64,000 nucleotides of DNA from Ramlibacter sp. (GCA_019635435.1 JAHBZM010000001.1:4092001-4156000), one strand, 5' to 3'. Shown: positions 8,174 to 16,883, counted from the stretch's first letter. The notes: a model not told the origin generated them from the sequence alone. Numbers and translations: made by a program.

Positions 8174-8722
8174 ATGACCCCGATTGCCCTGCTGCCCCGC
8201 CACCCCGTGCCTGCCCTGAATGTGCCGCTGACCAACGGCGAGCGCTTTGTGCTGGGCCAGTCGCCGGGCACGCCGTTTGACCTGCTGGTGTTCTACCGCG
8301 GCCTGCACTGCCCGATCTGCGCCAAGTACCTGCTCGAGCTGGAACGCCTCTCGCCCGAGTTCGCGCAGCGCGGCGTACAGGTGGTGGCGCTGAGCAGCGA
8401 CACCGAGGACCGCGCCCGCCAGATGGCCGACAAGGTCAAGGCCAGCGGCGTCAAGTTTGGCTATGGCCTGAGCCTGAAGACGGCGCGCCAGTGGGGCCTG
8501 TACATCAGCACCTCGCGCGGCACCACGTCCATCGGCATCGAAGAGCCCGCGCTGTTCAGCGAGCCGGGCGTGTTCCTGGTGCGGCCCGACGGCACGCTCT
8601 ATTACGGCGCGGTGCAGACCATGCCGTTTGCCCGCCCGCAGTTCCAGGACCTGCTGGGCGCCATCGACTTCGCGGTGGCCAAGGACTACCCGGCACGCGG
8701 CGAGTACACGGGCGAGGTCTGA
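8174..8722 (+). CDS. Peroxiredoxin-like AhpC/TSA-family protein
   Basis: This is a thioredoxin-fold peroxidase or reductase of 182 aa. The active-site region is FYRGLHCPICAKYL, giving a C-P-I-C pair where classical peroxiredoxins usually have a single peroxidatic cysteine in a PxxxTxxC setting. VVALSSDTEDRARQMADK and GVFLVRPDGTLYYGAV fit the fold. A good Shine-Dalgarno (GGAGA) precedes ATG 8174. No signal peptide is seen, so it is likely cytoplasmic. It could act as a thiol-disulfide reductase rather than a peroxidase. Confidence 0.75.
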   Translation: MTPIALLPRHPVPALNVPLTNGERFVLGQSPGTPFDLLVFYRGLHCPICAKYLLELERLSPEFAQRGVQVVALSSDTEDRARQMADKVKASGVKFGYGLSLKTARQWGLYISTSRGTTSIGIEEPALFSEPGVFLVRPDGTLYYGAVQTMPFARPQFQDLLGAIDFAVAKDYPARGEYTGEV

Positions 8723-8848
8723 ACCCTCCGCGCCACAAGCCTTGTCCGGCCGCGGCGATGCTGGTAGCGTCGCAGGGCACCGGCCAGCCAGTCGCCCTGT
8801 AAGAACAGGCTCCGGGGAGCGACTCACCCCAACCCGGAGGATTGCTGA

Positions 8849-11107
8849 ATGAATTACAAGAAGCTGGCGGTGGCCCTGGTCATCGTGGCGCTGGTGGCGC
8901 TCTACTTTGCGCTGGGGCTGGGCCGCTACCTGAGCCTGGACTACCTCAAACAAAGCCAGTCGGCGTTTGCCGGGCTGTATGCCAGCCACCCGCTCGCGGT
9001 GGTGGCGACCTACTTCGCCGTGTACGTGGCCGTCACGGCGCTGTCGTTTCCCGGCGCGGTCATTCTCACGCTGGCTGGCGGCGCGGTGTTCGGCCTCGGC
9101 TGGGGCACGCTGATTGTTTCGTTTGCCTCCAGCCTGGGCGCCACGCTGGCCTTTCTGGCCGCGCGCTTTGTCCTGCGCGACAGCATCGAGGCGCGGTTTG
9201 GCCAGCGGCTGGCCGAGATCAACCGCGGCGTCGAGAAAGATGGCGCGTTCTACCTGTTCACGCTGCGGCTGATTCCGGTGGTGCCGTTCTTCGTGATCAA
9301 CCTGGTCATGGGCCTGACCAAGATGAAGGCCCTGACCTTCTACTGGGTCAGTCAATTGGGCATGCTGGCCGGCACCGCGGTGTATGTGAACGCGGGCACC
9401 CAGCTCGCACAGATCGACTCGCTCAAGGGCATCCTGAGCCCTGGCCTGCTGGGCAGCTTTGTGCTGCTGGGCCTGTTCCCGCTGATCGCGCGCAAGATCG
9501 TCGAGGCGGTTCAAAAGCGCAAGGTCTACGCCAGGTGGGCCGCCGTCAAACCCAAAAGCTTTGACCGCAACCTGGTGGTGATTGGCGGCGGCGCGGGCGG
9601 GCTGGTGTCGGCCTACATCGCGGCCGTGGTCAAGGCCAAGGTCACGCTGGTGGAAGCCCACAAGATGGGTGGCGACTGCCTCAACTACGGCTGCGTGCCC
9701 AGCAAGGCCCTGATCAAGAGCGCCAAGCTCGCGCACCAGATGCGCCATGGCAGCCACTACGGGCTGACGGACACACCGCCCCAGTTCAGCTTCAAGGCGG
9801 TGATGCAGCGCATCCACCAGGTGATTGCCGACATCGAGCCGCACGACAGCGTGGAGCGCTACACCGGCCTGGGTGTGGAGGTGCTGCAGGGCTACGCCAA
9901 AATCATCAACCCCTGGACGGTGGAGATCGCGCTGAACGGCGGTGGCAAGCAGGTGTTGACCACCCGCAGCATCGTGATCGCCGCGGGCGCGCGGCCCTTT
10001 GTGCCGCCCCTGCCGGGCCTGGACGATGTGGGCTATGTGACCAGCGACACGCTGTGGGACAGCTTTGCCCAACTCGACCACATCCCCCGGCGCCTGGTGG
10101 TGCTGGGCGGCGGGCCGATCGGCTGCGAGCTGGCACAGAGCTTTGCGCGCCTGGGCGCCGAAGTCACGCAGGTCGAGATGGCCCCGCGCATCATGATGCG
10201 CGAGGACGAAGAAGTGTCCGAGCTCGCCCGCAAGGCCCTGCAGGCCGACGGCGTGCAGGTGCTCACGGGCCACAAGGCGCTGCGCTGCGAGCCCCACTCC
10301 GTTCAGGCTGAGCCCCACTCCGTTCGCGCTGAGCTCCCCTCCGTTCGCGCTGAGCCTGTCGAAGCGACCGCAGAGGCTTCGACAGGCTCAGCCCGAACGG
10401 GTGGCGTGCTGGTGGTGGAGCATGGCGGCGCCGAAAAGCGCATCGAGTTTGACGAGCTGCTGTGCGCCGTGGGCCGCGTGGCGCGGCTCACGGGCTACGG
10501 GCTCGAAGAACTGGGCATCCCGACCCAGCGCACCGTGGACACCAACGAGTACCTGCAAACGCTGTACCCCAACATCTACGCGGCGGGCGACGTGGCCGGG
10601 CCGTTCCAGTTCACGCACACCGCATCGCACCAGGCCTGGTACGCGGCGGTGAACGCGCTGTTTGGCGAGTTCAAGAAGTTCAAGGCCGACTACTCGGTGA
10701 TCCCGTGGGCCACCTTCATCGACCCCGAGGTGGCGCGCGTGGGCCTGAACGAGCAGGAGGCGAAGGAAAAAAACATTGCGGTGGAAGTCACCCGATACAT
10801 GATCGACGACCTGGACCGCGCCATTGCCGACAGCGAGACCCAGGGCTTCGTCAAGGTGCTGACCGTGCCGGGCAAGGACAAGATCCTGGGCGTGACCATC
10901 GTGGGCACCCATGCCGGCGACCTGCTGGCCGAGTATGTGCTGGCCATGAAGCAGGGGCTGGGCCTGAACAGGATCCTCGGCACCATCCACACCTACCCCA
11001 CCCTGTCTGAAGCCAACAAGTACGCGGCCGGCGAATGGAAGCGTGCGCACCAGCCGCACCAGCTGCTGGAATGGGTGCGCAGGTACCACGACTGGAAGCG
11101 GGGCTGA
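8849..11107 (+). CDS. TVP38/TMEM64 membrane domain fused to FAD-dependent pyridine nucleotide-disulfide oxidoreductase
   Basis: Residues ~1-225 form a TVP38/DedA-like membrane domain (SFPGAVILTLAGGAVFG and several hydrophobic helices). From residue ~240 a dihydrolipoamide dehydrogenase/mercuric reductase-like enzyme follows. It shows the FAD motif VVIGGGAGG (~246), redox-active Cys277 and Cys282 (GGDCLNYGCVPSKAL), the NAD(P) motif VVLGGGPIGCELA, YAAGDVAG and a dimerisation domain ending HTYPTLSEA. The membrane part should anchor the enzyme at the inner membrane with the flavin domain inside. Residues ~481-517 are encoded by an inserted REP-like repeat that stays in frame. The stop lies 4 nt before the next ATG. 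The electron acceptor is unknown. Confidence 0.85.
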   Translation: MNYKKLAVALVIVALVALYFALGLGRYLSLDYLKQSQSAFAGLYASHPLAVVATYFAVYVAVTALSFPGAVILTLAGGAVFGLGWGTLIVSFASSLGATLAFLAARFVLRDSIEARFGQRLAEINRGVEKDGAFYLFTLRLIPVVPFFVINLVMGLTKMKALTFYWVSQLGMLAGTAVYVNAGTQLAQIDSLKGILSPGLLGSFVLLGLFPLIARKIVEAVQKRKVYARWAAVKPKSFDRNLVVIGGGAGGLVSAYIAAVVKAKVTLVEAHKMGGDCLNYGCVPSKALIKSAKLAHQMRHGSHYGLTDTPPQFSFKAVMQRIHQVIADIEPHDSVERYTGLGVEVLQGYAKIINPWTVEIALNGGGKQVLTTRSIVIAAGARPFVPPLPGLDDVGYVTSDTLWDSFAQLDHIPRRLVVLGGGPIGCELAQSFARLGAEVTQVEMAPRIMMREDEEVSELARKALQADGVQVLTGHKALRCEPHSVQAEPHSVRAELPSVRAEPVEATAEASTGSARTGGVLVVEHGGAEKRIEFDELLCAVGRVARLTGYGLEELGIPTQRTVDTNEYLQTLYPNIYAAGDVAGPFQFTHTASHQAWYAAVNALFGEFKKFKADYSVIPWATFIDPEVARVGLNEQEAKEKNIAVEVTRYMIDDLDRAIADSETQGFVKVLTVPGKDKILGVTIVGTHAGDLLAEYVLAMKQGLGLNRILGTIHTYPTLSEANKYAAGEWKRAHQPHQLLEWVRRYHDWKRG
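10289..10400 (+). repeat. In-frame REP-like insertion with 21-bp tandem units and 25-bp inverted arms
   Basis: Three tandem 21-bp units (10289-10309, 10310-10330, 10331-10351; each GAGC..C.CTCCGTTC.GGCT-like) run into a large inverted repeat. The arms are 10341-10365 and 10376-10400, with GCTGAGCCTGTCGAAGC against its exact reverse complement and one mismatch over 25 bp. The block encodes ~37 extra residues (repeats of EPHSVxA, then RAEPVEA and ASTGSART) without breaking the reductase frame. Confidence 0.9.
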
Positions 11108-11111
11108 AGGC

Positions 11112-11939
11112 ATGACACTTCAGCGTCGTGTCGCTCTTAAATTCATAGCAATAAGTGCCCAGCTGGTCTGGACTCCAGCCACTTTGGGCCAGGAAACAGG
11201 GGCGATTGACGTCAGTTTCGCCCCCTGGGACGCCCTGCTGAAAAAACACGTGCGATGGCTGGCCGACAACAGGCAGACGCGGGTGGACTACAAGGGCTTT
11301 GCCGCTGACCGCGCAGCGCTGCAGAAGGTGCTGGCCGGTTGGTCGGCCGTGACGGCTGCGCAGTTCGCGGGCTGGCCGCGCGCGCAGCAGATGGCCTTTC
11401 TGATCAACGCCTACAACGGCTTCACCGTCGAGCTGATCCTGACGCGCTACCCCGACCTGAAATCGATCAAGGACATCGGCTCGGTGTTCCAGTCGCCGTG
11501 GAAAAAGAAGTTCTTCACGCTGCTGGGCGAGGAGCGCACGCTGGACTGGATCGAACACGAGCAGTTGCGCCCGCGCCACCAGGACCCGCGCGTGCACGCG
11601 GCCGTCAACTGCGCGAGCATCGGCTGCCCGGCGCTGCGGCCCGAGGCCTTCACAGCCGCACGGCTGGACGCGCAGCTGGATGACGGCCTGCAGCGCTTCA
11701 TGGCTGACCGCACGCGCAACCGCTACGCCGACGGCAAGCTGCAGGTCAGCATGATCTTCAAGTGGTTCCGCGAGGATTTCGAGAAAGGCCATCAGGGCTT
11801 CAACCAGCTGGAGGACGTGATGGCACGCTACGCCAATCACCTCGCCAACAGCCCCGCCGACCGCGATGCCATCAAGGCCAAGCATGTTCCGATCACGTTC
11901 CTGGACTACGACTGGTCTCTTAACGCTGTGGGCCGCTAG
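11112..11939 (+). CDS. DUF547-family exported protein
   Basis: This 275-aa protein has a DUF547 domain (AFLINAYNGFTVELIL, HAAVNCASIGCPALRPEAF, FKWFREDF, ITFLDYDWSLN). The domain's biochemical role is not established. The N-terminus, MTLQRRVALKF then a hydrophobic run ending LGQ, looks like a signal peptide, so the protein is probably periplasmic. Most of that hydrophobic run (KFIAISAQLVWTPA) is encoded by dispersed repeat copy B. The start at ATG 11112 follows the reductase stop by 4 nt, so co-transcription is likely. The 3' end overlaps the start of the next gene. Confidence 0.8.
   Translation: MTLQRRVALKFIAISAQLVWTPATLGQETGAIDVSFAPWDALLKKHVRWLADNRQTRVDYKGFAADRAALQKVLAGWSAVTAAQFAGWPRAQQMAFLINAYNGFTVELILTRYPDLKSIKDIGSVFQSPWKKKFFTLLGEERTLDWIEHEQLRPRHQDPRVHAAVNCASIGCPALRPEAFTAARLDAQLDDGLQRFMADRTRNRYADGKLQVSMIFKWFREDFEKGHQGFNQLEDVMARYANHLANSPADRDAIKAKHVPITFLDYDWSLNAVGR
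11131..11180 (+). repeat. Dispersed ~50-bp element, copy B
   Basis: This copy has ATTC-ATAGC, then AAGTGCCC and GGACTCCAGCC. The 5' palindrome arm is degenerate (CGCTC). It lies in sense orientation inside the DUF547 gene and encodes most of its signal-peptide core. Confidence 0.8.
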
Positions 11940-12621
11940 CGCCTTGGCGCAGGCGCCCGTGCTCGCGCCATTCTCTGCCGCGCCGGGCCCGGCCGCGCCC
12001 GCGCCCTGGCGCGTGGCCGGCCTGCCCGGCGGCAAGGTGCCGCTGGCCCGCATCACGCTGGCCGAGGTGGACGGCACGCGCGTGGCCAAGCTGGCCACCG
12101 CGGGGGCCTACGGCACGCTGGTGCATGACATCACGCCCTGGGTGCCTTCGCCCGGCGCCACGCTCGCCTGGCGCTGGCGGCTGGACCAGCCCCTGGCCCA
12201 TGCCGACCTGCGCACCCGCGAGGGCGACGATGCGGCGCTCAAGGTCTGCGTGATGTTTGACCTGCCGCTGTCGGCCCTGCCGTTTGGCGAGCGCACGCTG
12301 CTGCGCATGGCCCGCGCGATCAGCGCCGAACCGCTGCCGGCGGCCACGCTGTGCTACGTGTGGGATCCGGCGCTGCCCGCGGGCACGACGCTGCCCAACG
12401 CCTACAGCGCCCGTGTGCGCTGGCGGGTGCTGGACGGCCCGGCCAGCCCGCTGCGCCAGTGGCGCAGCCACCGCCAGAACCTGAGCGCCGATTTTCTGCA
12501 GGCCTTTGGCCATGAGAGTACCACCGTGCCGCCCATCCTGGCCGTGGTCATCGGTGCAGACAGCGACAACACCGCCGGCACCAGCCTGGCGTATGTGGGC
12601 GACCTTCGCCTCGAGCCCTGA
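11884..12621 (+). CDS. DUF3047-family exported protein
   Basis: This is a 245-aa protein with a clear signal peptide (MFRSRSWTTTGLLTLWAASALAQ). It then has a beta-rich DUF3047-like domain: GTLVHDITPWVPSPGA, LAWRWRLDQPL, DDAALKVCVMFDLPL, LCYVWDP and a final AVVIGADSDNTAG. The family's function is unknown. The chosen ATG at 11884 gives a compact signal peptide; an in-frame ATG at 11866 would add six residues. Either start lies inside the end of the DUF547 gene (56-74 nt overlap), so the two exported proteins are probably translated together from one transcript. Confidence 0.75.
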   Translation: MFRSRSWTTTGLLTLWAASALAQAPVLAPFSAAPGPAAPAPWRVAGLPGGKVPLARITLAEVDGTRVAKLATAGAYGTLVHDITPWVPSPGATLAWRWRLDQPLAHADLRTREGDDAALKVCVMFDLPLSALPFGERTLLRMARAISAEPLPAATLCYVWDPALPAGTTLPNAYSARVRWRVLDGPASPLRQWRSHRQNLSADFLQAFGHESTTVPPILAVVIGADSDNTAGTSLAYVGDLRLEP

Positions 12622-13662
12622 TCAACCCGCAACCGGCCCCGCGCGCAGGTGCCGCCGCCGGTATTGCGCCGGCGTCTCCTTGACCTGTTGCACAAACAGG
12701 CGCGAGAAGGTCGCCACGTCCTGGTAGCCCACGGCCTGCACGATTTGGCCCAGGCTCAGGCCCGACTTCTCCAGCAGCTGCTTGGCCTTCTCGACCCGCG
12801 CACGCTTGAGCCAGGCCAGCGGTGACAGGCCGGTCTCGGCGGCATAGCGGCGCAGCAGCGTGCGTGAACTGACGCTCAGCGCCGCCGACAGCGCCGTGAG
12901 GTCGTAGGCGCTGGGCAGGCCCGCCAGCAGCAGCCGGTTGACCCGGTCCGCGAAGGGCTGCTGCGCGGCCGGCATCAGGCTCGCGTCCACATAGGGCAGC
13001 TGGGTGCTGCGGGTGGTGCTGACCAGGGCAAACCGCGAGGTGGCACGCGCGATGCGCGCATTCATGTGCCGCGCCACCAGGTGCACCGCAAGATCAAAGG
13101 CGCTGCTGACGGCGCCCGTGGTGGTGACGACGCCGTCTTCCTGCAACACCGCGCCCGCGTCCAGCGTGACGGCCGGGTAACGCTGCGCAAACTCGCGGGC
13201 AAAGGGCCAGGCCGTGGTGGCGCGCCGGCCATCGAGCAGGCCGGCCTCGGCCAGCAAAAAGCTGCCGATGCAGACCGAGGCCACGGCATGGCCCCGCGCC
13301 GCCCGGCGCCGGATCAGCGCCAGCTCCCTGCCCAGCAAGGGCAGGCGCTCATCCCACTGGCCGAAGCGGCTGACTTCCAGGCCGGGCACCACCATCAGCG
13401 CCGGCGCGCCGCGCAGCGCCCGGGTGCTCACGGCAATCCCGCCGGCCAGCGTGACCGGACCGCCCGCCGCGCTGACCACCCGGGCCGCGAAGGGGCGATG
13501 CCGGCCCGGCTCCAGGGCGGCGGCCATGTGGTTGGCGATCAGCAGCACATCCGCCAGGGCAAACAGCTCGGTGCCCATGCAGCCGGCATAGGCCAGCAGG
13601 GCCACCTCGGTGGCGCCTTGCGGGGTGCTTGGGAGAGAGGTTTGGGGGGCCATTCGCGTCAT
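12622..13662 (-). CDS. GlxA/FtrA-type AraC-family regulator with DJ-1-like domain
   Basis: The N-terminal ~190 residues have the DJ-1/PfpI-like (class I glutamine amidotransferase-like) fold typical of GlxA regulators (VALLAYAGCMGTELFALADVL, then GHAVASVCIGSFLLAEAGLLDG). The C-terminal ~100 residues are an AraC double helix-turn-helix (LTALSAALSVSSRTLLRRYAA, VGYQDVATFSRLFVQQ). Length (346 aa) is normal. It is divergent from a stand-alone DJ-1/PfpI gene at 13760, a common pairing that makes that gene its likely target. It is convergent with the DUF3047 gene, abutting it with no gap. Confidence 0.85.
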   Translation of the reverse strand: MTRMAPQTSLPSTPQGATEVALLAYAGCMGTELFALADVLLIANHMAAALEPGRHRPFAARVVSAAGGPVTLAGGIAVSTRALRGAPALMVVPGLEVSRFGQWDERLPLLGRELALIRRRAARGHAVASVCIGSFLLAEAGLLDGRRATTAWPFAREFAQRYPAVTLDAGAVLQEDGVVTTTGAVSSAFDLAVHLVARHMNARIARATSRFALVSTTRSTQLPYVDASLMPAAQQPFADRVNRLLLAGLPSAYDLTALSAALSVSSRTLLRRYAAETGLSPLAWLKRARVEKAKQLLEKSGLSLGQIVQAVGYQDVATFSRLFVQQVKETPAQYRRRHLRAGPVAG

Positions 13663-13759
13663 TGGCGAATTTCACCATAAAGAAGTCGATAACGACAATT
13701 CACACCGAGGCCGGAAGAACCAAGAATCCACACTCCCTGTTTTATTTGAAGGACCCAAG

Positions 13760-14440
13760 ATGCGTTTGTCGATCGTGCTGCGTGATGGATTCACCGCCCT
13801 GGACATTGTGGGCGGCTACGAGGTGCTGGCCAACCTGCCGGGCATGGACGTGGAGTTTGTGGCCCCTCAAACCGGCCTGGTCTGGGCCGACACCCGGCGC
13901 CTGGCGCTGCAGGCCTGGCGCAGCTATGCGCAGACCGAATCCACCGACATCCTCTATGTGCCCGGCGGCCCGGGCGTCACGCCGGGGCTGGACGATGCCG
14001 AACTGATGGCCACCCTCGTGCGGCTGCATGCCACGTCCACCTGGACGGTGGGCATCTGCAATGGCGTGGAATGGCTGGGCAAGGCCGGCGTGATCACCGG
14101 CAAGGAAGTCACCACCAACTGGGCCTGCCGCGACAAGGTGGCCGCCCACGGCGCCACGGTCAACCACCGGCGCTACCACCGTGACGGCAAGATCATCACC
14201 GGGGCCGGCGTGTCCGCGAGCATCGACGCCAGCCTGTTCCTGGCAGGCCTTCTGGCGGGGGAAGACGTGGCGAAGACGCTGCAGCTGGGCATCGAGTACT
14301 ACCCCGAGCCGCCCTTTGGCAATGGCACGCCGGACGAGGCGCCGGCCATGGCCCAGGCATTCATCCGGCAATTCGAGGCCGATGGCGCGCGGCGCATCCA
14401 GGCCCTGGCCTCCCGGATTCCACAACTCCCTGCCCAGTGA
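13760..14440 (+). CDS. DJ-1/PfpI-family protein
   Basis: This 226-aa single-domain member of the DJ-1/PfpI superfamily has the nucleophile elbow as TVGICNGVEWLGKAGV, with the expected cysteine. DILYVPGGPG and an acidic residue early in the chain fit the active site. Relatives include isocyanide hydratases and glyoxalase III-like enzymes, so the substrate cannot be named. The ATG at 13760 follows GAAGGACCCAAG. It overlaps the downstream GST gene (GTGA) and is divergent from a GlxA-type regulator gene, suggesting a small regulated detoxification unit. Confidence 0.8.
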   Translation: MRLSIVLRDGFTALDIVGGYEVLANLPGMDVEFVAPQTGLVWADTRRLALQAWRSYAQTESTDILYVPGGPGVTPGLDDAELMATLVRLHATSTWTVGICNGVEWLGKAGVITGKEVTTNWACRDKVAAHGATVNHRRYHRDGKIITGAGVSASIDASLFLAGLLAGEDVAKTLQLGIEYYPEPPFGNGTPDEAPAMAQAFIRQFEADGARRIQALASRIPQLPAQ

Positions 14441-15081
14441 GCACCTCCATGGACCTTTATTTCGCCCCCCTTGCCTGCTCGTTTGCCAGCCACCTGCTGA
14501 TCCGTGAAGCCGGTCTGGCGGTCAACCTCATCCCGGTGTCGCTGTCACGCAAGCAACTGGAAACAGGCACCGACTATTTCTCCATCGCGCCCAAGGGCCA
14601 GGTGCCGGTGCTGCGCTTTGACGATGGCCGTTTGCTCACCGAAAACGCCGCCGTGCTGCAGGTGCTGGCCCGGCAGGCGGCCACGCAAGGCAGCGCCGGC
14701 TACCTGCCGCAAGCCGGCACCTGGGCGCACGACGAAACGCTGGAGTGGCTCAGCTTCATTGGCACCGAGATTCACAAGCAATGCCTTTACCCCATGTTCC
14801 AGCGCGACGCGCCTGATGCCGTCAAGGCGTGGTCATGTGGCCGGCTGGCCGACAAGCTGCGTACCGTGGCAAGCCGTGTGGCGGATCGTCCGTTTCTGGT
14901 GGGCAACCAGTTCACCGTGGCCGACGCCTACCTCGCCTGGGCGCTGATGCTGTGCGAGCAGTCGGGCGTGGGCTTTCAGGGCGTTGAGGGCCTGCACGCC
15001 TACTGGACGCAGGTGAAGGCCCGGCCCGCCTTTGGTGAATGCCTGGCGCACGAGGCACGGCTGTACAAGACGCTGGCCTGA
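14437..15081 (+). CDS. Beta-class glutathione S-transferase
   Basis: It conjugates or transfers glutathione to electrophiles in the cytoplasm. The N-terminal thioredoxin fold carries the beta-class cysteine (MDLYFAPLACSFASHLLIRE) and the cis-proline segment APKGQVPVL. The helical domain holds PFLVGNQFTVADAYLAWAL. Length (214 aa) is typical. Start: the GTG at 14437 overlaps the previous stop; the in-frame ATG at 14449 is an equally good choice and loses only four residues. It probably acts with the upstream DJ-1/PfpI protein. Confidence 0.88.
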   Translation: MSTSMDLYFAPLACSFASHLLIREAGLAVNLIPVSLSRKQLETGTDYFSIAPKGQVPVLRFDDGRLLTENAAVLQVLARQAATQGSAGYLPQAGTWAHDETLEWLSFIGTEIHKQCLYPMFQRDAPDAVKAWSCGRLADKLRTVASRVADRPFLVGNQFTVADAYLAWALMLCEQSGVGFQGVEGLHAYWTQVKARPAFGECLAHEARLYKTLA

Positions 15082-15109
15082 GGCGCCCCCAGGCCCCGGC
15101 GCTCAGGCC
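15075..15109. terminator. Hairpin between convergent genes
   Basis: Arms GGCCTGAGGCGCC (15075-15087) and GGCGCTCAGGCC (15098-15109) pair with one bulged base. The hairpin spans the 3' ends of the GST gene and the convergent transglutaminase gene. There is no T tract, so intrinsic termination is only likely. Confidence 0.5.
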
Positions 15110-16206
15110 TTGATCTCGCGGGCCGTGATGATGTACTTGAATTCGTCCGGGGCCAGCGTGTCGAAGCGCCCGCCCGCGTTCTCGCCGTTGGGGTACATGA
15201 AGAAGCCCACCTTCGGGCCCCTGGAGCCGGGCAGGGCCACATCGTGCGCCGTATTGAAGGCCAGCCAGTTGCCCTCCCAGCCGCCGTACAGCGCCTTGTA
15301 GACCGGGGCCACCACCGGGTCGCTGGTGGACTTGATCCAGTCCGCCGTTTCAAAGCGCATGACCTTGCCCACATCGGCCGGGTCCATGGCCACCCAGCCA
15401 TATTGCGCCAGGAACACCTCGGCGCGGCAGTGCTGGGCGCCCGTGAGGTTGGCCGGGTTGCCCGACAGCTGCTTGTAGCCAAAGGCCGAAGGCACCAGGC
15501 GGATGCCATAGACATCGCGCGCCGGCACACCCGCCGCGCGGCACAGGCCCACGAACAGTGCATTGATGTCGCCGCACTTGCCGCCCAGGTTGCCGGTTTC
15601 CAGCATGGTCTTGATGTCACCCACGCCGCAGCCGCGCACCTTGGGGTCGCGGAAGGTGTTGGCCACCGTCCATTCGTACAGCTTGCGCACCTTGTCCACA
15701 TCCGACGTGGCGCCGCGCGTCGCTTCCAGCGCGGTCTTTTTCACGATGCCGTCGGTGGGCATCAGCTCGGTGGGCTGGGTCCAGTATTTCAGCAGGGCCG
15801 GGTCTTCGCTCACGGCCTTCTTGCTGCTCCAGTCGATCGCGCGGTCTTGCGTGCGAAAGCGGCTGACCAGCTCCACCTGGGGCCTGGGCTCGCCCGGGGC
15901 AAATTCGGCCACCAGCATCCGGGCGCCGTAATGCGCATCCGCAGCCTGCCGCATGGTTTGAGCATTGCCGGACCAATGGCTGTCCAGCGACTGCTGGTAG
16001 TCGCTGTCGACCGACGGAATCGGCAGCCAGACGCGCGTGGTGCCCTGGGGGTTCTGCACCTCGACCTGCGTGGTGATTTCAAAGGTGCGCCAGTTGCCCG
16101 GGCGCGGGCTGAACTGGCGCGGCTCGGCCGCGGCGAGTGAAGAAAAGCCGGGCAAGGCCAGCGCGGCAGAGGCTTGCAGAAGTTGGCGGCGGTTGAATTC
16201 AGACAT
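15103..16206 (-). CDS. Exported transglutaminase-like cysteine protease-fold protein
   Basis: This 367-aa protein begins with a twin-arginine-like or Sec leader (NRRQLLQASAALALPGF then AAA), so it is probably periplasmic. It has a transglutaminase-core domain with the catalytic triad visible: Cys in LGGKCGDINALFVGLCR, His in GAQHCRAEVFL, Asp in VAMDPADVG. An N-terminal beta domain (RTFEITTQVEV, RVWLPIP) precedes it. Bacterial members may be proteases, amidases or peptide cross-linkers; the target is unknown. ATG 16206 is preferred because AGGAAA lies just upstream. The TlpA-like thioredoxin gene upstream on the same strand may keep its thiol reduced (inference). Confidence 0.8.
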   Translation of the reverse strand: MSEFNRRQLLQASAALALPGFSSLAAAEPRQFSPRPGNWRTFEITTQVEVQNPQGTTRVWLPIPSVDSDYQQSLDSHWSGNAQTMRQAADAHYGARMLVAEFAPGEPRPQVELVSRFRTQDRAIDWSSKKAVSEDPALLKYWTQPTELMPTDGIVKKTALEATRGATSDVDKVRKLYEWTVANTFRDPKVRGCGVGDIKTMLETGNLGGKCGDINALFVGLCRAAGVPARDVYGIRLVPSAFGYKQLSGNPANLTGAQHCRAEVFLAQYGWVAMDPADVGKVMRFETADWIKSTSDPVVAPVYKALYGGWEGNWLAFNTAHDVALPGSRGPKVGFFMYPNGENAGGRFDTLAPDEFKYIITAREIKA

Positions 16207-16260
16207 GGGTGTTTCCTGGTCGTGGCGCAAGGGCGAATGGGGGGTTGCGGATGCCAGGCC

Positions 16261-16791
16261 TCAGCGGCTGGCCGCCTTCAACAGCGGCGCGATCAGCTTT
16301 TCGGCATCCGGAGCAGCCCAATCATACTCACCGGTCACCGTGAAGCGGGGCCGGCCGGTGGCGTCGATGATCACCGTGGTCGGGAAGATGCGCCGGGTCC
16401 AGGCCTTGGCGGCGGTGCCGTCACGGTCCATGGCCACGGGCAGTTGCAGCCCCGTGCCCTCGAGGAACCGGCGCACGCGCGCTTCATGCTCCTGGTAATT
16501 GACGGCCAGCACCACCAGCTTGCCGCCGGCCGCGTGCAGTTGCGCCAACTGCTCGAGCGACGGCATTTCGGCGCGGCAAGGCTCGCACCAGGTGGCCCAG
16601 AAGTTCAGCACCACCACCTTGCCTTTGAGGCTGGCCAGGGTCCACGGCTGGCCATCCAGACCGGCCAGCGCCAAAGCCGGCGTCGGCTTTGCCGCGGGCC
16701 AAGGCTGGACCTCAAAACCGGCCCAACCCGCCAGGGGCCAGCACAGCGCCCAGGCCATAGCCAGGCCACGCCACAAGGCAGGCCTGTTCAT
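16261..16791 (-). CDS. TlpA/ResA-like periplasmic thiol-disulfide oxidoreductase
   Basis: This 176-aa thioredoxin-fold protein starts with a hydrophobic signal (RGLAMAWALCWPLAGWA). The redox pair is Cys69 and Cys72 in NFWATWCEPCRAEMPSLEQL, which is typical of TlpA/ResA proteins exporting reducing power to the periplasm. VVIIDATGRPRFTVTGEYDW completes the fold. The gene is divergent from the SelD fusion and upstream of the exported transglutaminase, which could be a client. Confidence 0.85.
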   Translation of the reverse strand: MNRPALWRGLAMAWALCWPLAGWAGFEVQPWPAAKPTPALALAGLDGQPWTLASLKGKVVVLNFWATWCEPCRAEMPSLEQLAQLHAAGGKLVVLAVNYQEHEARVRRFLEGTGLQLPVAMDRDGTAAKAWTRRIFPTTVIIDATGRPRFTVTGEYDWAAPDAEKLIAPLLKAASR

Positions 16792-16883
16792 GGTGCGAGG
16801 AAAGCGAATACGGCCACTGGCAAAAACTCCGCAAAATGCGCTGTGTGAAAGACGCCAAGTTATAACCCTGATGATGAGCCCGC

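Noticed and set aside
8138..10318. A 726-codon open frame on the minus strand
   Set aside because: It lies opposite the peroxiredoxin and TVP38-reductase genes, has low-complexity His/Gln/Arg-rich composition typical of GC-rich antisense frames, and matches no domain.
10289..10351. Three 21-bp tandem repeats as a possible CRISPR remnant
   Set aside because: There are no spacers between units, the units continue into a REP palindrome, and the whole lies inside a coding gene.
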